Shown here one piece after another: positions 1-5,686 of a stretch of 19,501 bases of DNA. Below the pieces are notes generated by a model. It saw only the letters and a list, made by a program, of their open reading frames with translations. It was not told where the DNA came from and made no database searches. The translations under genes and the position numbers were made by a program. Position 1 is the first letter of the stretch. Every line of letters starts with the position of its first letter. Source of the stretch: Oscillospiraceae bacterium (GTDB lineage Bacteria > Bacillota > Clostridia > Oscillospirales > Oscillospiraceae); assembly GCA_024404215.1 (NCBI GenBank), contig JAKSQI010000008.1, forward strand, positions 1 to 19,501, read 5' to 3'.

Positions 1-724
1 TTTCATCAATCAGGCTGCGATCCAAAACCTCCGGCACAAAATTGGCCCCGATACCCTGAATTTTATGACTGCCGGCCCGGCCTTGGCTCAGCAGGGGGCT
101 GGCAGTCGGCTCAACAGCCACAGCCTTCAGCCCTGGCAGCTGCTCCTTCAGATAGCTGGCCGTACCGGTCAAGGTTCCGCCGGTACCAACGGAGGCCACC
201 AGAATATCTACCTGTCCCTCCGTATCCTTCCAGATTTCCGGCCCGGTGGTTTTGTAATGGGCATCGGCGTTGGCCGGATTGCCAAACTGGTCCGGTATGA
301 AGGAGCCGGGAATCTGAGCCTGCAGCTCCCGGGCCTTATCCACGCAGCCCTGCATGCCCAAAGCACCGGGGGTGAGAACCAATTCTGCCCCAAAGGCCGC
401 CATGAGCTTCCGCCGCTCCATGCTCATGCTGTCCGCCATGACGATTATGGCCCGATAGCCCCGGGCAGCCGCAATTGCCGCCAGTCCAACACCGGTGTTA
501 CCGCTGGTTGGTTCAATAATGGTGCCTCCGGGGGGCAGCAGTCCGTCAGCCACGGCCCGGTCAATCATCTCCAAAGCGGGTCGGTCCTTGGCACTGGAGG
601 TAGGATTGAAAAATTCCACCTTGGCTATCAGCTCAGCCTGGGCCGCCGCTTCCTTCTCCAGCCGCTGTAAACGAATCATAGGCGTTGCACCTATGGTTTC
701 TGTCACACTGTTTTTAATATTCAT
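1..724 (-). CDS. cysK: Cysteine synthase (O-acetylserine sulfhydrylase), 3' part outside the window
   Basis: This PLP enzyme makes cysteine from O-acetylserine and sulfide in the cytoplasm. The visible 241 residues, out of about 305 usual for the family, begin MNIKNSVTETIGATPMIRL, the typical N-terminus of the fold-type II family. Residues 40-48 read NPTSSAKDR, holding the PLP lysine (Lys46). TSGNTG at 73-78 is the substrate/phosphate loop and GTGGT at 180-184 binds the PLP phosphate. The common form of the first motif is NPxxSVKDR, so Ala45 is a mild variant. The frame is open to the window edge, so the C-terminus is missing. The ATG at 724-722 is preceded by a modest GAGG and lies 33 nt from a good promoter -10. 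A cysM/CBS-type relative cannot be excluded without the C-terminus. Confidence 0.93.
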   Translation of the reverse strand, partial: MNIKNSVTETIGATPMIRLQRLEKEAAAQAELIAKVEFFNPTSSAKDRPALEMIDRAVADGLLPPGGTIIEPTSGNTGVGLAAIAAARGYRAIIVMADSMSMERRKLMAAFGAELVLTPGALGMQGCVDKARELQAQIPGSFIPDQFGNPANADAHYKTTGPEIWKDTEGQVDILVASVGTGGTLTGTASYLKEQLPGLKAVAVEPTASPLLSQGRAGSHKIQGIGANFVPEVLDRSLIDE

Positions 725-756
725 GCTTTTCAGCCTCATTTCTCAAGTATGCTTCT

Positions 757-786
757 ATGATAGTCTTCCTCCGCCCCGGCTGTCAA
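757..786 (-). promoter_or_regulatory. Promoter of the cysteine synthase gene
   Basis: Read on the minus strand, a perfect -35 TTGACA (complement of 781-786) and a -10 TATCAT (complement of 757-762) are separated by 18 bp. The start codon follows at 724. No T-box or S-box leader is visible in the short untranslated region of about 25 nt. Confidence 0.7.
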
Positions 787-843
787 TGCCGGTCAGGCGC
801 TTTACCCTGTTAACAAATTCTTTCTTTTCTTTTTTTACCCCCG

Positions 844-852
844 TGTTATAAT
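844..852 (+). promoter_or_regulatory. Extended -10 promoter of the DUF975 gene
   Basis: TGTTATAAT is a consensus extended -10 element (TGN followed by TATAAT at 847-852), 35 nt ahead of the start codon. No good -35 is seen at 16-18 bp spacing, where the sequence is a pyrimidine-rich run (821-836). This is consistent with an extended -10 promoter. Confidence 0.6.
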
Positions 853-887
853 AAGGGAACTGATTCTATCCCCTAGGAGGATTCTTC

Positions 888-1664
888 ATGGAACTGTTCA
901 AAAGCAAGTGGGAGGCCAGGCTGGACATGCGTCACAACCGCAAGGCCATTTTCCCGGCCGCCTTGGTTTATCTCGTCTTTCTTGTACTCTTTTCCCTTTT
1001 GATTGCCCACTTCAGCGGTGCCAACACCTTCGCGCGAAATTTAACTGCCCTGATGGAAAAAGCCCGCCTCAACGGTTTATCCACCCAGGAGGAGCTTGCC
1101 CGGCTTCTCAATGAAAATCTGGAGTTTCTCTTCCCCACCATTTCCACAAGCGCCGCTGTGATGACTGTCGTACTGTCCCTGCTTTATGCTTTGGTTAACG
1201 CCGGCTTTTCCGGCTTTTGTCTGCTGGCTTCCCGCCGGCAGAAAACCAGTCTGCGGGACCTGTTTATCAGTCTGGAGCATCCCTTTAAAATGCTGCTTCT
1301 GCTGATTCTGCAGTATGTGCTTATCTGGCTGCTGAGTCTCTGCTTCGTTCTTCCCGGCATCATTGCCGCCTGCCGCTGGTCCCAGGCTGTTTTCATTCAC
1401 TACGACCATCCGGACTATTCCCCCTGGCGTTGCCTGCGGGAATCCGCAAAAATAATGAAGGGCCGCAAAATGCCTTTCATTACCGTGGTTCTCGGCTTTT
1501 TCTTCCTTTTCCTGCTGGACCAGTTCGTCAGTGCCTTTTTCTATGTGCCGATTCTGCGGCTCTACCTCTCACCCCTCTTTGGCCTAACCATGGCTCATTT
1601 CTACAATCACCTGCTGCCGGAGGGTTCCTTTGAAGAAGGTCCGCCTTATCCCGCTGAAGCTTGA
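888..1664 (+). CDS. DUF975-family integral membrane protein
   Basis: This is a 258-residue polytopic membrane protein of unknown function. Hydrophobic segments lie near residues 21-41, 85-114, 133-160, 195-217 and 220-240. The DUF975 signature is recognisable: LPGIIAACRWSQAVF (155-169), then a loop with HPDYSPWRCLRESAKIMKGRK (residues 174-194), resembling the family's 'PGII..ysYs..y.l.d.P..s...a...S..mMkG.k', and MAHFYNHL near the end. AGGAGGA sits 8 nt before the ATG. It stands alone between the divergent cysteine synthase gene and an inserted segment. Its last nine codons and stop lie inside a 63-bp repeat whose second copy is at 3989-4051, so its 3' end may have been rebuilt by the insertion. 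The original terminator appears separated from it. The family has no established function. Confidence 0.8.
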   Translation: MELFKSKWEARLDMRHNRKAIFPAALVYLVFLVLFSLLIAHFSGANTFARNLTALMEKARLNGLSTQEELARLLNENLEFLFPTISTSAAVMTVVLSLLYALVNAGFSGFCLLASRRQKTSLRDLFISLEHPFKMLLLLILQYVLIWLLSLCFVLPGIIAACRWSQAVFIHYDHPDYSPWRCLRESAKIMKGRKMPFITVVLGFFFLFLLDQFVSAFFYVPILRLYLSPLFGLTMAHFYNHLLPEGSFEEGPPYPAEA

Positions 1665-1698
1665 TTCCCCCAGCTACAAAAATGCCCCTCTTCTGCAA
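1636..1698 (+). repeat. Left copy of a 63-bp imperfect direct repeat (att-like)
   Basis: This segment matches 3989-4051 at 56 of 63 positions without gaps. It covers the last codons of the DUF975 gene (GPPYPAEA and stop) and the left arm of a terminator hairpin. Identity ends at the hairpin's apical loop, and the right arm is absent here. Confidence 0.85.
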
Positions 1699-1782
1699 CT
1701 CGGTGTTCATAAAACAGCAATCATCAAAGAAAGCAACTGTTTTGCAGAATTGGTTACTATTTTTGTGAATGGAGGACTTGTT

Positions 1783-2083
1783 ATGAAGTCTATTTACGAG
1801 CAGATTTGTGAAAGTTAGGTTTGGCCGAGAATGGGATGTACTATCCCACCATCAAGCTTGATGTGAAATCTAATACTCCTATTGGAAAATACGGCAAAAT
1901 GCGAAGGCAGTATTTGAAAGAATATCGTCCGGTTGTGTTTACACAGGCGGTACTGGACGGAACACTATTTGAGCATCTCAGAGAGAGCAATGACGCTGCA
2001 CACAATCGTCTCCACTTGATTATCAATCAGATGGCATGGGTTCAGTCGAAGAGATTGTTCTGAGTGAATTGATTCTGGCATAA
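1783..2083 (+). pseudogene. tnpV: tnpV remnant (transposon-encoded TnpV), frameshifted with an internal deletion
   Basis: The start MKSIYEQ at 1783, after a good GGAGGA ribosome binding site, is the usual TnpV N-terminus, but the frame hits TAG after 11 codons. From about 1818 a second frame continues with the TnpV body, including GMYYPTIKLD, PIGKYGKMRRQYLKEYR and LIINQMAW. The end EEIVLSELILA with TAA at 2081-2083 is in a third frame. The stretch normally joining the last two blocks is largely missing. TnpV is a small accessory protein of clostridial mobile elements such as the Tn4451 group, thought to act as an excisionase-like factor. With two frame changes and a deletion it is almost certainly dead. 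No matching large serine recombinase (TnpX) gene is nearby. Confidence 0.8.
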
Positions 2084-2088
2084 GTATA

Positions 2089-2129
2089 AAGGAGCGATGG
2101 CACGGATTATTCCCCTGCTACCGCTCCTT
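2089..2129. terminator. Strong hairpin between the tnpV remnant and abiEii
   Basis: AAGGAGCG (2089-2096) pairs with CGCTCCTT (2122-2129). Across one A-C mismatch, TGGCA (2098-2102) pairs with TGCTA (2116-2120), giving a stem of about 13 bp around a 13-nt loop. ATTTTC follows on the plus strand and a weaker T-containing run follows on the minus strand. It could end both converging transcripts, better on the plus strand. Confidence 0.5.
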
Positions 2130-2229
2130 ATTTTCATCGGTCTTGCATACTGTCTGTAATTGTGATTTCTCCAAATACCACATCCAGCGAATTCTTGGAT
2201 GGAATTGTGAAAGGATTTATCGCCGTGTT

Positions 2230-3126
2230 TTATATCCAATGTTGTTTTTCGGCAGACCAATTCAAACAGAGAAATGCTTGCTCCATAACCGCCGTATACG
2301 GCTCGGTCAAAAAATCTTTTATCGTCCCCAGCACCGTTTCAAAATCATCAGTCTTTGTGTTGATCTTCCGGCAGAACGCTTTCCATTTCTTCTGCATAGC
2401 ATCGTCGCTGCCAAAGGTCATAACCTGCTCAAACTGCTCCACAGTGAAGTGGTGTCCACGGTTTTCAAAAGTCTTTTTCAATGCTTCAGTCAATGTTGTG
2501 CCGTCGAAATTGAACTTGTTTGCGAGGTAATGTAGATCGTAATAGTCCTTCATCCGGCTGGAGAACTCCATCAGGCTTAGGATAGCGTCGAGTTTTTCGG
2601 CAACCGTTGTTTCCAGCGAATAGGTGTTGACCATCGGAGCGGCGAAATCGTCAAGTTGCGTTGGAATTTTCCGTTTCTCCTGCTTCGGCACGATAACATC
2701 CCCAACACCAAAGTCAATGCTGAATGGTGTCCGAGTGTTTTTCATCCGAGCCACAAGAGAGGCACCTATACCAGCATATTTCTTTGCCACCGCAATGGGA
2801 GTTACGTCCTTGATTTCAAAAGTGATGAAATCATTGCCGGTGTCAGTCGCTATGATTTCTTCCAGTATTGCCTTGAGCTGTTCCGGCGTGTTCGGTATCT
2901 TCTTAAGCAGGAAATCAATGTCAACGGTCACACGGCTGTCAAAGTCCGTGATGGAGTAAATGAACAGACCGCCTTTCAGAACAAGGTTTTCTGCATATTT
3001 GGATTTTTCCAGTCGGCGCAGAAATTCTTCCTGACAGAAGAGCTGCAGGCAGAGCTGATAGCTTCTGCCACTCTCCGCAGCTTTGTTTTTGAGCCGTGCA
3101 AGCACGGACGCAGCAATATCAGCCAT
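2230..3126 (-). CDS. abiEii: AbiEii/AbiGii-family nucleotidyltransferase toxin
   Basis: This 298-residue protein has the DUF1814/AbiEii nucleotidyltransferase layout. KGG at 51-53, 15 residues before V-D-I-D-F-L (Asp69 and Asp71), forms motif I. SIDFGVGD with Asp138 is the third acidic position. ETTVAEKLDAILS (172-184) and R191-x-K-D-YYDL give the conserved C-terminal motifs. All expected catalytic positions are present, so the toxin looks intact. AbiE toxins act in phage abortive infection and related proteins (MenT) modify tRNA 3' ends; the exact target here is not shown. The ATG at 3126 overlaps the end of abiEi by 8 nt, so the two are translationally coupled, antitoxin first. The low GC matches the island rather than the flanking genes. 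Confidence 0.9.
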   Translation of the reverse strand: MADIAASVLARLKNKAAESGRSYQLCLQLFCQEEFLRRLEKSKYAENLVLKGGLFIYSITDFDSRVTVDIDFLLKKIPNTPEQLKAILEEIIATDTGNDFITFEIKDVTPIAVAKKYAGIGASLVARMKNTRTPFSIDFGVGDVIVPKQEKRKIPTQLDDFAAPMVNTYSLETTVAEKLDAILSLMEFSSRMKDYYDLHYLANKFNFDGTTLTEALKKTFENRGHHFTVEQFEQVMTFGSDDAMQKKWKAFCRKINTKTDDFETVLGTIKDFLTEPYTAVMEQAFLCLNWSAEKQHWI

Positions 3127-3724
3127 TGAGAAGCACCTCCATCAGTTCAGTTACTTTCTTATACACGCGAAGTTTCTTCGCGTATTCGGAAAGGTTTTTA
3201 AGATTTTTATTTGTATCATTGGCGTAGGCGTTAAGTGCCTTATTAAAGGTTTCCGTATCCAGTCTTGACCGAAACTTAAAACTATCACAGATTGTGCGCT
3301 CACGGTCATAGACTGGCATTGTTACTCCATTAAATGCTCCGGTAATTCGTCCTAGCTCATAAATATTCTGCTGTACAAAATAGGTTTGTAGAGGAAGAAT
3401 TTGATCGCCGAGCTTTGTGCGTGACATTGATCTTGGTATTGCAATCGACCATTTTCTCGGAGCGAAATCGCTGTAGCCATAGTGGAAGAGTGCAGATTCA
3501 ACGCAAACAATGGCTTGAGGAAAAAGTGTCTTAAGCATCTGTTCTTCTGAAACCATTTCTTGATCAGTTAGCTGGTAATACCCATGCCGTATACGCTCTA
3601 AATATCCATCATTGCAAAGATTTACAACTTGAACAGCAGAAATGCCCGCTGCAACAAAGTCGGCAGATTTTGCAACGCCGCCATGCTGCTGTATGATTGC
3701 TCTTGCTTGCTCTCGGATTTCCAT
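3119..3724 (-). CDS. abiEi: AbiEi-family antitoxin (winged-helix autoregulator)
   Basis: This 201-residue protein begins with a winged helix-turn-helix of about residues 5-52, including ARAIIQQHGGVAKSADFVAAG and the wing YLERIRHGYYQL. The typical AbiEi middle part follows: LFPQAIVCVESALFHYGY, then W-SIAIPRSMSR, then P-VYDRERTICDSF (near 138-149). The C-terminus is basic and helical. In this family the protein neutralises AbiEii without a stable complex (type IV system) and represses its own promoter by binding inverted repeats. The ATG at 3724 follows GGGTGGTGA at suitable spacing. It is the first gene of a two-gene operon with the toxin, 8-nt overlap, behind the promoter at 3787-3814. Confidence 0.9.
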   Translation of the reverse strand: MEIREQARAIIQQHGGVAKSADFVAAGISAVQVVNLCNDGYLERIRHGYYQLTDQEMVSEEQMLKTLFPQAIVCVESALFHYGYSDFAPRKWSIAIPRSMSRTKLGDQILPLQTYFVQQNIYELGRITGAFNGVTMPVYDRERTICDSFKFRSRLDTETFNKALNAYANDTNKNLKNLSEYAKKLRVYKKVTELMEVLLNG

Positions 3725-3756
3725 GTTGTCACCACCCAGCCAACTTAAAATTTGCG

Positions 3757-3777
3757 CACATACTCCGATTAAATGTG
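3757..3777. promoter_or_regulatory. Possible AbiEi operator (short inverted repeat)
   Basis: CACAT (3757-3761) and ATGTG (3773-3777) form an inverted repeat with an 11-bp spacer, just downstream of the abiE promoter -10 and upstream of abiEi. AbiEi antitoxins autoregulate through inverted repeats in this position. The arms are short, so this is suggestive only. Confidence 0.3.
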
Positions 3778-3786
3778 TTTAATATT

Positions 3787-3814
3787 ATTATAACAAAAGT
3801 CAAAAGAAATGCAA
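3787..3814 (-). promoter_or_regulatory. abiEi-abiEii promoter
   Basis: On the minus strand, -35 TTGCAT (complement of 3809-3814) is 16 bp from a consensus -10 TATAAT (complement of 3787-3792). The start codon lies about 63 nt downstream, leaving room for an operator in the leader. Confidence 0.6.
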
Positions 3815-3988
3815 TAAAAATCGCTCACAATTACAGCAAACATGTGTGTGGTTTTTAATACTCGTAAAAACAAACTTTGTTTCCCTGTGGTAAAAAAACT
3901 TTGCTGATGAGCGACATTGACATAGAACGTATGTTCCCATATATCTGTTCCTATATAGAAAGTTTATCTGCACAGCACAACTGAATAC
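3793..3988. other. Gene-free AT-rich tail of the inserted segment
   Basis: With the abiE leader, the gap between abiEi and the vWA gene is 347 bp. No credible gene is seen in this part. It contains the abiE -35, an outward plus-strand promoter with a LexA-type box (3917-3945), and two near-identical 11-mers (GTTCCCATATA at 3933-3943 and GTTCCTATATA at 3947-3957). The short minus-strand frame over 3800-4051 has no ribosome binding site and runs across the terminator repeat, so it is not annotated. Confidence 0.5.
3917..3945 (+). promoter_or_regulatory. Orphan promoter with a LexA/DinR-type box
   Basis: TTGACA (3917-3922) is followed 17 bp later by TATATC (3940-3945). Between them lies the palindrome GAACGTATGTTC (3925-3936), matching the Gram-positive SOS core GAAC-N4-GTTC. 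A LexA dimer there would block the promoter. No gene follows before the element boundary at 3988, so this seems to be a cut-off control region. Confidence 0.5.
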
Positions 3989-4051
3989 AAGGTCCGCCTT
4001 ATCCCGCCGATGCTTGACTCCCCCACCCGCAAAAATGCCCCTCCTCTGCAA
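3989..4051 (+). repeat. Right copy of the 63-bp imperfect direct repeat (att-like)
   Basis: This copy is 56/63 identical to 1636-1698. It still encodes G-P-P-Y-P-A-D-A and a TGA in the DUF975 frame but has no gene upstream of it. It runs into the intact terminator hairpin, whose right arm the left copy lacks. Confidence 0.85.
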
Positions 4052-4065
4052 AGCAGAAGGGGGGC
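4037..4065. terminator. Bidirectional rho-independent terminator
   Basis: A 13-position arm at 4037-4049 pairs with 4053-4065 around an AAA loop, with one G-T wobble and one mismatch. TCTTTCTT follows on the plus strand. On the minus strand, GC then TTTTT follows, right after the vWA gene. It probably served both the DUF975 gene and the convergent vWA gene before the insertion separated it from the former. Confidence 0.75.
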
Positions 4066-4071
4066 TCTTTC

Positions 4072-5262
4072 TTATTTATCTTCAAAGAAGAACTGAACCT
4101 GTGGTTGGTCCTTTTTCCTTTCCTTAACCTTCTTTTCCTTAGGCTCTTTCTTGGCTTTTGCGGACTTATCAGCCTTAGGAGCTTTTCTTCTAAGCCTTAG
4201 TACCGCAAGCAAAACCAGCAGCAGAACAACTCCGCCGCCCGCCAGGATTAGGCGTGAGCGCCCCTCCTTTGGTGCCGTTTCCCGTGTGGGCTCCTCCCCC
4301 TTGTCCGGGGCTTCCTCCTCCGCCGGCAGCTTATCCGGCTCTCCATGAGTTTCCTCAGGCGAAGTCTCTGTGGTCTCATTCTCTGCCAGAGAAGAGGTAT
4401 CCAATCCAAAGGTTAGCTGCTGACGGCCCCCTAAATCCAGTTCCAGGGCCGTTTCCTTCTCAAAGGCCATTCCCTCAGGCAGAAGAGCCTGCAGTTCCAG
4501 CAGGCCACTGGTCTGACAGCAGGCAAGCAAGGCTTCCCCGGCCTGTCCGGAGGGCAAGCTCTCCCAACGGCCGCCGGCCTCTTGACAGAAGGCTTCATAG
4601 GCGCTGCGGTCCGCTTCCCCCACCGCATTGGAGCAAAGCATGGTCACAGCCACCGGGCATTCCTTCAAAGCAGCCAAAGCTGCCTCCCGGTCCGCACTGC
4701 CGGCGTTGTTCACGCCGTCGGATATCAGCAAAGGCCGGACGATTTTGCCTTCCTCCCCCATGGCTTTGGCTGTTTGCGCCAAAGTTACAGCAGCATCGTA
4801 AAAGTCCGTAGCCTGTGCATCCCTCTTAAGGGAACGAATGGCTGTCTGGGCCGCCTCCGGGGTTGCGCTGCCATCCAGCAGCTGCTCCACCCTTTCGCCA
4901 AAGGTGTACAGCAGCAGGCCTCCCTCCTCCGCTTGACGGCAGAGGGCTTCCTGCAAATCGGCAAAATCTTCCTTGGACAGGGAGTCGGATAAATCCAGCA
5001 TGACCAAGGGCAGACCGGGCTCCCCCACCACCTGCAAAGCCGTAACCTCACAGCCCTGGCCGTCAGCTTCCAAGGTGATAGCTTCCGCTCCCAAATCGAA
5101 CAGAAGCCCTTCCGGGTCCTCCAACATCAGGGACAGCTCCCGGCCATCGGTCTGTGCCAGTGTAAGCTCCACCGCCAGGGCCCCTGACAGGGGGCTTAGC
5201 AGCAGGGCTGCCGCCAAAAGCAGAGCCGTCAGGGCCCCGCCCGCTTTTCTTCCAGCAAACAT
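4072..5262 (-). CDS. Exported, membrane-anchored vWA-domain protein
   Basis: The frame extends to 5400, but I choose the ATG at 5262. It has GGGAGTG ahead of it, starts a clear signal peptide (MFAGRKAGG, then a hydrophobic run to ALA at residue 30), and lies downstream of the promoter at 5311-5339. The 396-residue product has a vWA fold around residues 85-200 with all metal-site (MIDAS) elements: D90-x-S92-x-S94, Thr152, and LISDG with Asp182. An acidic Glu/Thr/Pro-rich linker (295-335), a transmembrane helix (about 337-357) and a Lys-rich cytoplasmic tail follow. It is therefore an extracellular metal-dependent adhesion or ligand-binding domain on a membrane stalk. It is divergent from the pilus operon, and a role in surface adhesion is inferred from location only. 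Confidence 0.75.
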   Translation of the reverse strand: MFAGRKAGGALTALLLAAALLLSPLSGALAVELTLAQTDGRELSLMLEDPEGLLFDLGAEAITLEADGQGCEVTALQVVGEPGLPLVMLDLSDSLSKEDFADLQEALCRQAEEGGLLLYTFGERVEQLLDGSATPEAAQTAIRSLKRDAQATDFYDAAVTLAQTAKAMGEEGKIVRPLLISDGVNNAGSADREAALAALKECPVAVTMLCSNAVGEADRSAYEAFCQEAGGRWESLPSGQAGEALLACCQTSGLLELQALLPEGMAFEKETALELDLGGRQQLTFGLDTSSLAENETTETSPEETHGEPDKLPAEEEAPDKGEEPTRETAPKEGRSRLILAGGGVVLLLVLLAVLRLRRKAPKADKSAKAKKEPKEKKVKERKKDQPQVQFFFEDK

Positions 5263-5310
5263 CGGTTTCACTCCCGCTTTCTCCCCCGAGGGGGGATACC
5301 TGTTTCGCTT

Positions 5311-5339
5311 ATTATAGTATGGAGCCGCCCACTTGTAAA
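5311..5339 (-). promoter_or_regulatory. Promoter of the vWA-protein gene
   Basis: On the minus strand, -35 TTTACA (complement of 5334-5339) lies exactly 17 bp from -10 TATAAT (complement of 5311-5316). This fixes the transcript start near 5304 and rules out the longer frame starting at 5400. A C-rich/G-rich inverted stretch at 5282-5295 falls in the leader. Confidence 0.75.
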
Positions 5340-5540
5340 CTCTTTCCCGCTGCCGTCCCCCTGCCCTTTTATTTGCAGGAATACGGGCCTGCCCTTTCAA
5401 AAAGCAGAAAATTCTGCGTTAATCGGTCTTTAAGACTTTTTAATATTTAATCATGTGAATCTTTCTCTCTTTTGCCCTATTTCTTAGGCTTATTTTCGGC
5501 ATTTTTTACAGAAGCACTGCTCTTATCGGTGGCTGAGAGG

Positions 5541-5568
5541 TTGACAAATATTCCTAAACTCCTATAGA
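5541..5568 (+). promoter_or_regulatory. Main promoter of the type IV pilus operon
   Basis: Perfect -35 TTGACA (5541-5546) and TATAGA (5563-5568) are 16 bp apart, in an AT-rich stretch. Transcription would begin near 5575, giving a leader of about 110 nt before pilB. It is the only strong promoter I see ahead of the operon. Confidence 0.65.
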
Positions 5569-5608
5569 ATTATAAATGATATTGTATAAGGGATATTAGG
5601 ATTTTTTA

Positions 5609-5678
5609 CCGTTTCGCTCCGGCTTTCCTGCATTTGGCAAACGGCAAAAATCTTTTCCATAAATCTTTCATTGCAGGA
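5609..5678 (+). promoter_or_regulatory. Possible structured leader masking the pilB ribosome binding site
   Basis: CCGTTT (5609-5614) can pair with AAACGG (5639-5644). Within that loop, TCCTGCA (5626-5632) is the perfect complement of TGCAGGA (5672-5678), which contains the pilB ribosome binding site. The two pairings could form a pseudoknot or compete. It does not match a c-di-GMP-I or other riboswitch consensus I know. Short pairings like these can occur by chance. Confidence 0.3.
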
Positions 5679-5686
5679 TGTGACCT

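Larger units (their letters stand above)
1699..3988. mobile_element. AT-rich inserted segment (decayed mobile element or defence island)
   Basis: This block of about 2.3 kb is visibly richer in A and T than the DNA on either side and is bracketed by the 63-bp direct repeat copies. It holds a broken tnpV, an abiEi/abiEii pair on the opposite strand, and an orphan LexA-box promoter. No recombinase gene is present, so it cannot move by itself. I find no convincing terminal inverted repeats. The boundaries are set by where the repeat identity stops. Inference: the remnant of an integrative element that used the 3' end of the DUF975 gene. Confidence 0.6.
5263..5686. other. Divergent intergenic region between the vWA gene and the pilus operon
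   Basis: These 424 bp hold two diverging promoters (5311-5339 minus, 5541-5568 plus) and no credible gene. Short palindromes are present: GCAGG/CCTGC around 5373-5390, GCAGAA-AA-TTCTGC at 5404-5417, and GTCTT-T-AAGAC near 5427-5437. They could be regulator sites, but none matches an operator I know. The pilB leader occupies about 5575-5686. Confidence 0.5.

Noticed and set aside
65..670. Plus-strand 201-codon frame.
   Set aside because: It is antisense to cysteine synthase, whose motifs and promoter are clear.
1699..3988. Terminal inverted repeats of the inserted segment.
   Set aside because: I compared both ends by eye and saw no convincing inverted match, so a simple IS-type transposition is not supported.
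1528..4051. Two minus-strand frames (1528-1710 and 3800-4051) with similar peptides containing RGIFxAGGxK and RDKADL.
   Set aside because: The similarity comes from the 63-bp direct repeat read on the opposite strand. Neither frame has a ribosome binding site, and both run across the terminator or the DUF975 coding end.
5263..5400. Longer N-terminus for the vWA protein, starting at 5400.
   Set aside because: A near-perfect promoter (5311-5339, minus strand) lies inside the extension, and the signal peptide and ribosome binding site fit the ATG at 5262.
5404..5417. GCAGAA-AA-TTCTGC palindrome as a terminator.
   Set aside because: The loop is too small and no gene ends nearby; it may be an operator, but there is no known match.
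5525..5545. GGCTGAGAGG resembling the TPP riboswitch CTGAGA element.
   Set aside because: The remaining thi-box parts are absent, and the element lies upstream of the promoter rather than in the transcript.
5575..5686. c-di-GMP-I or -II riboswitch before pilB.
   Set aside because: The conserved core sequences I know for these classes are not found; only a possible novel fold is reported.
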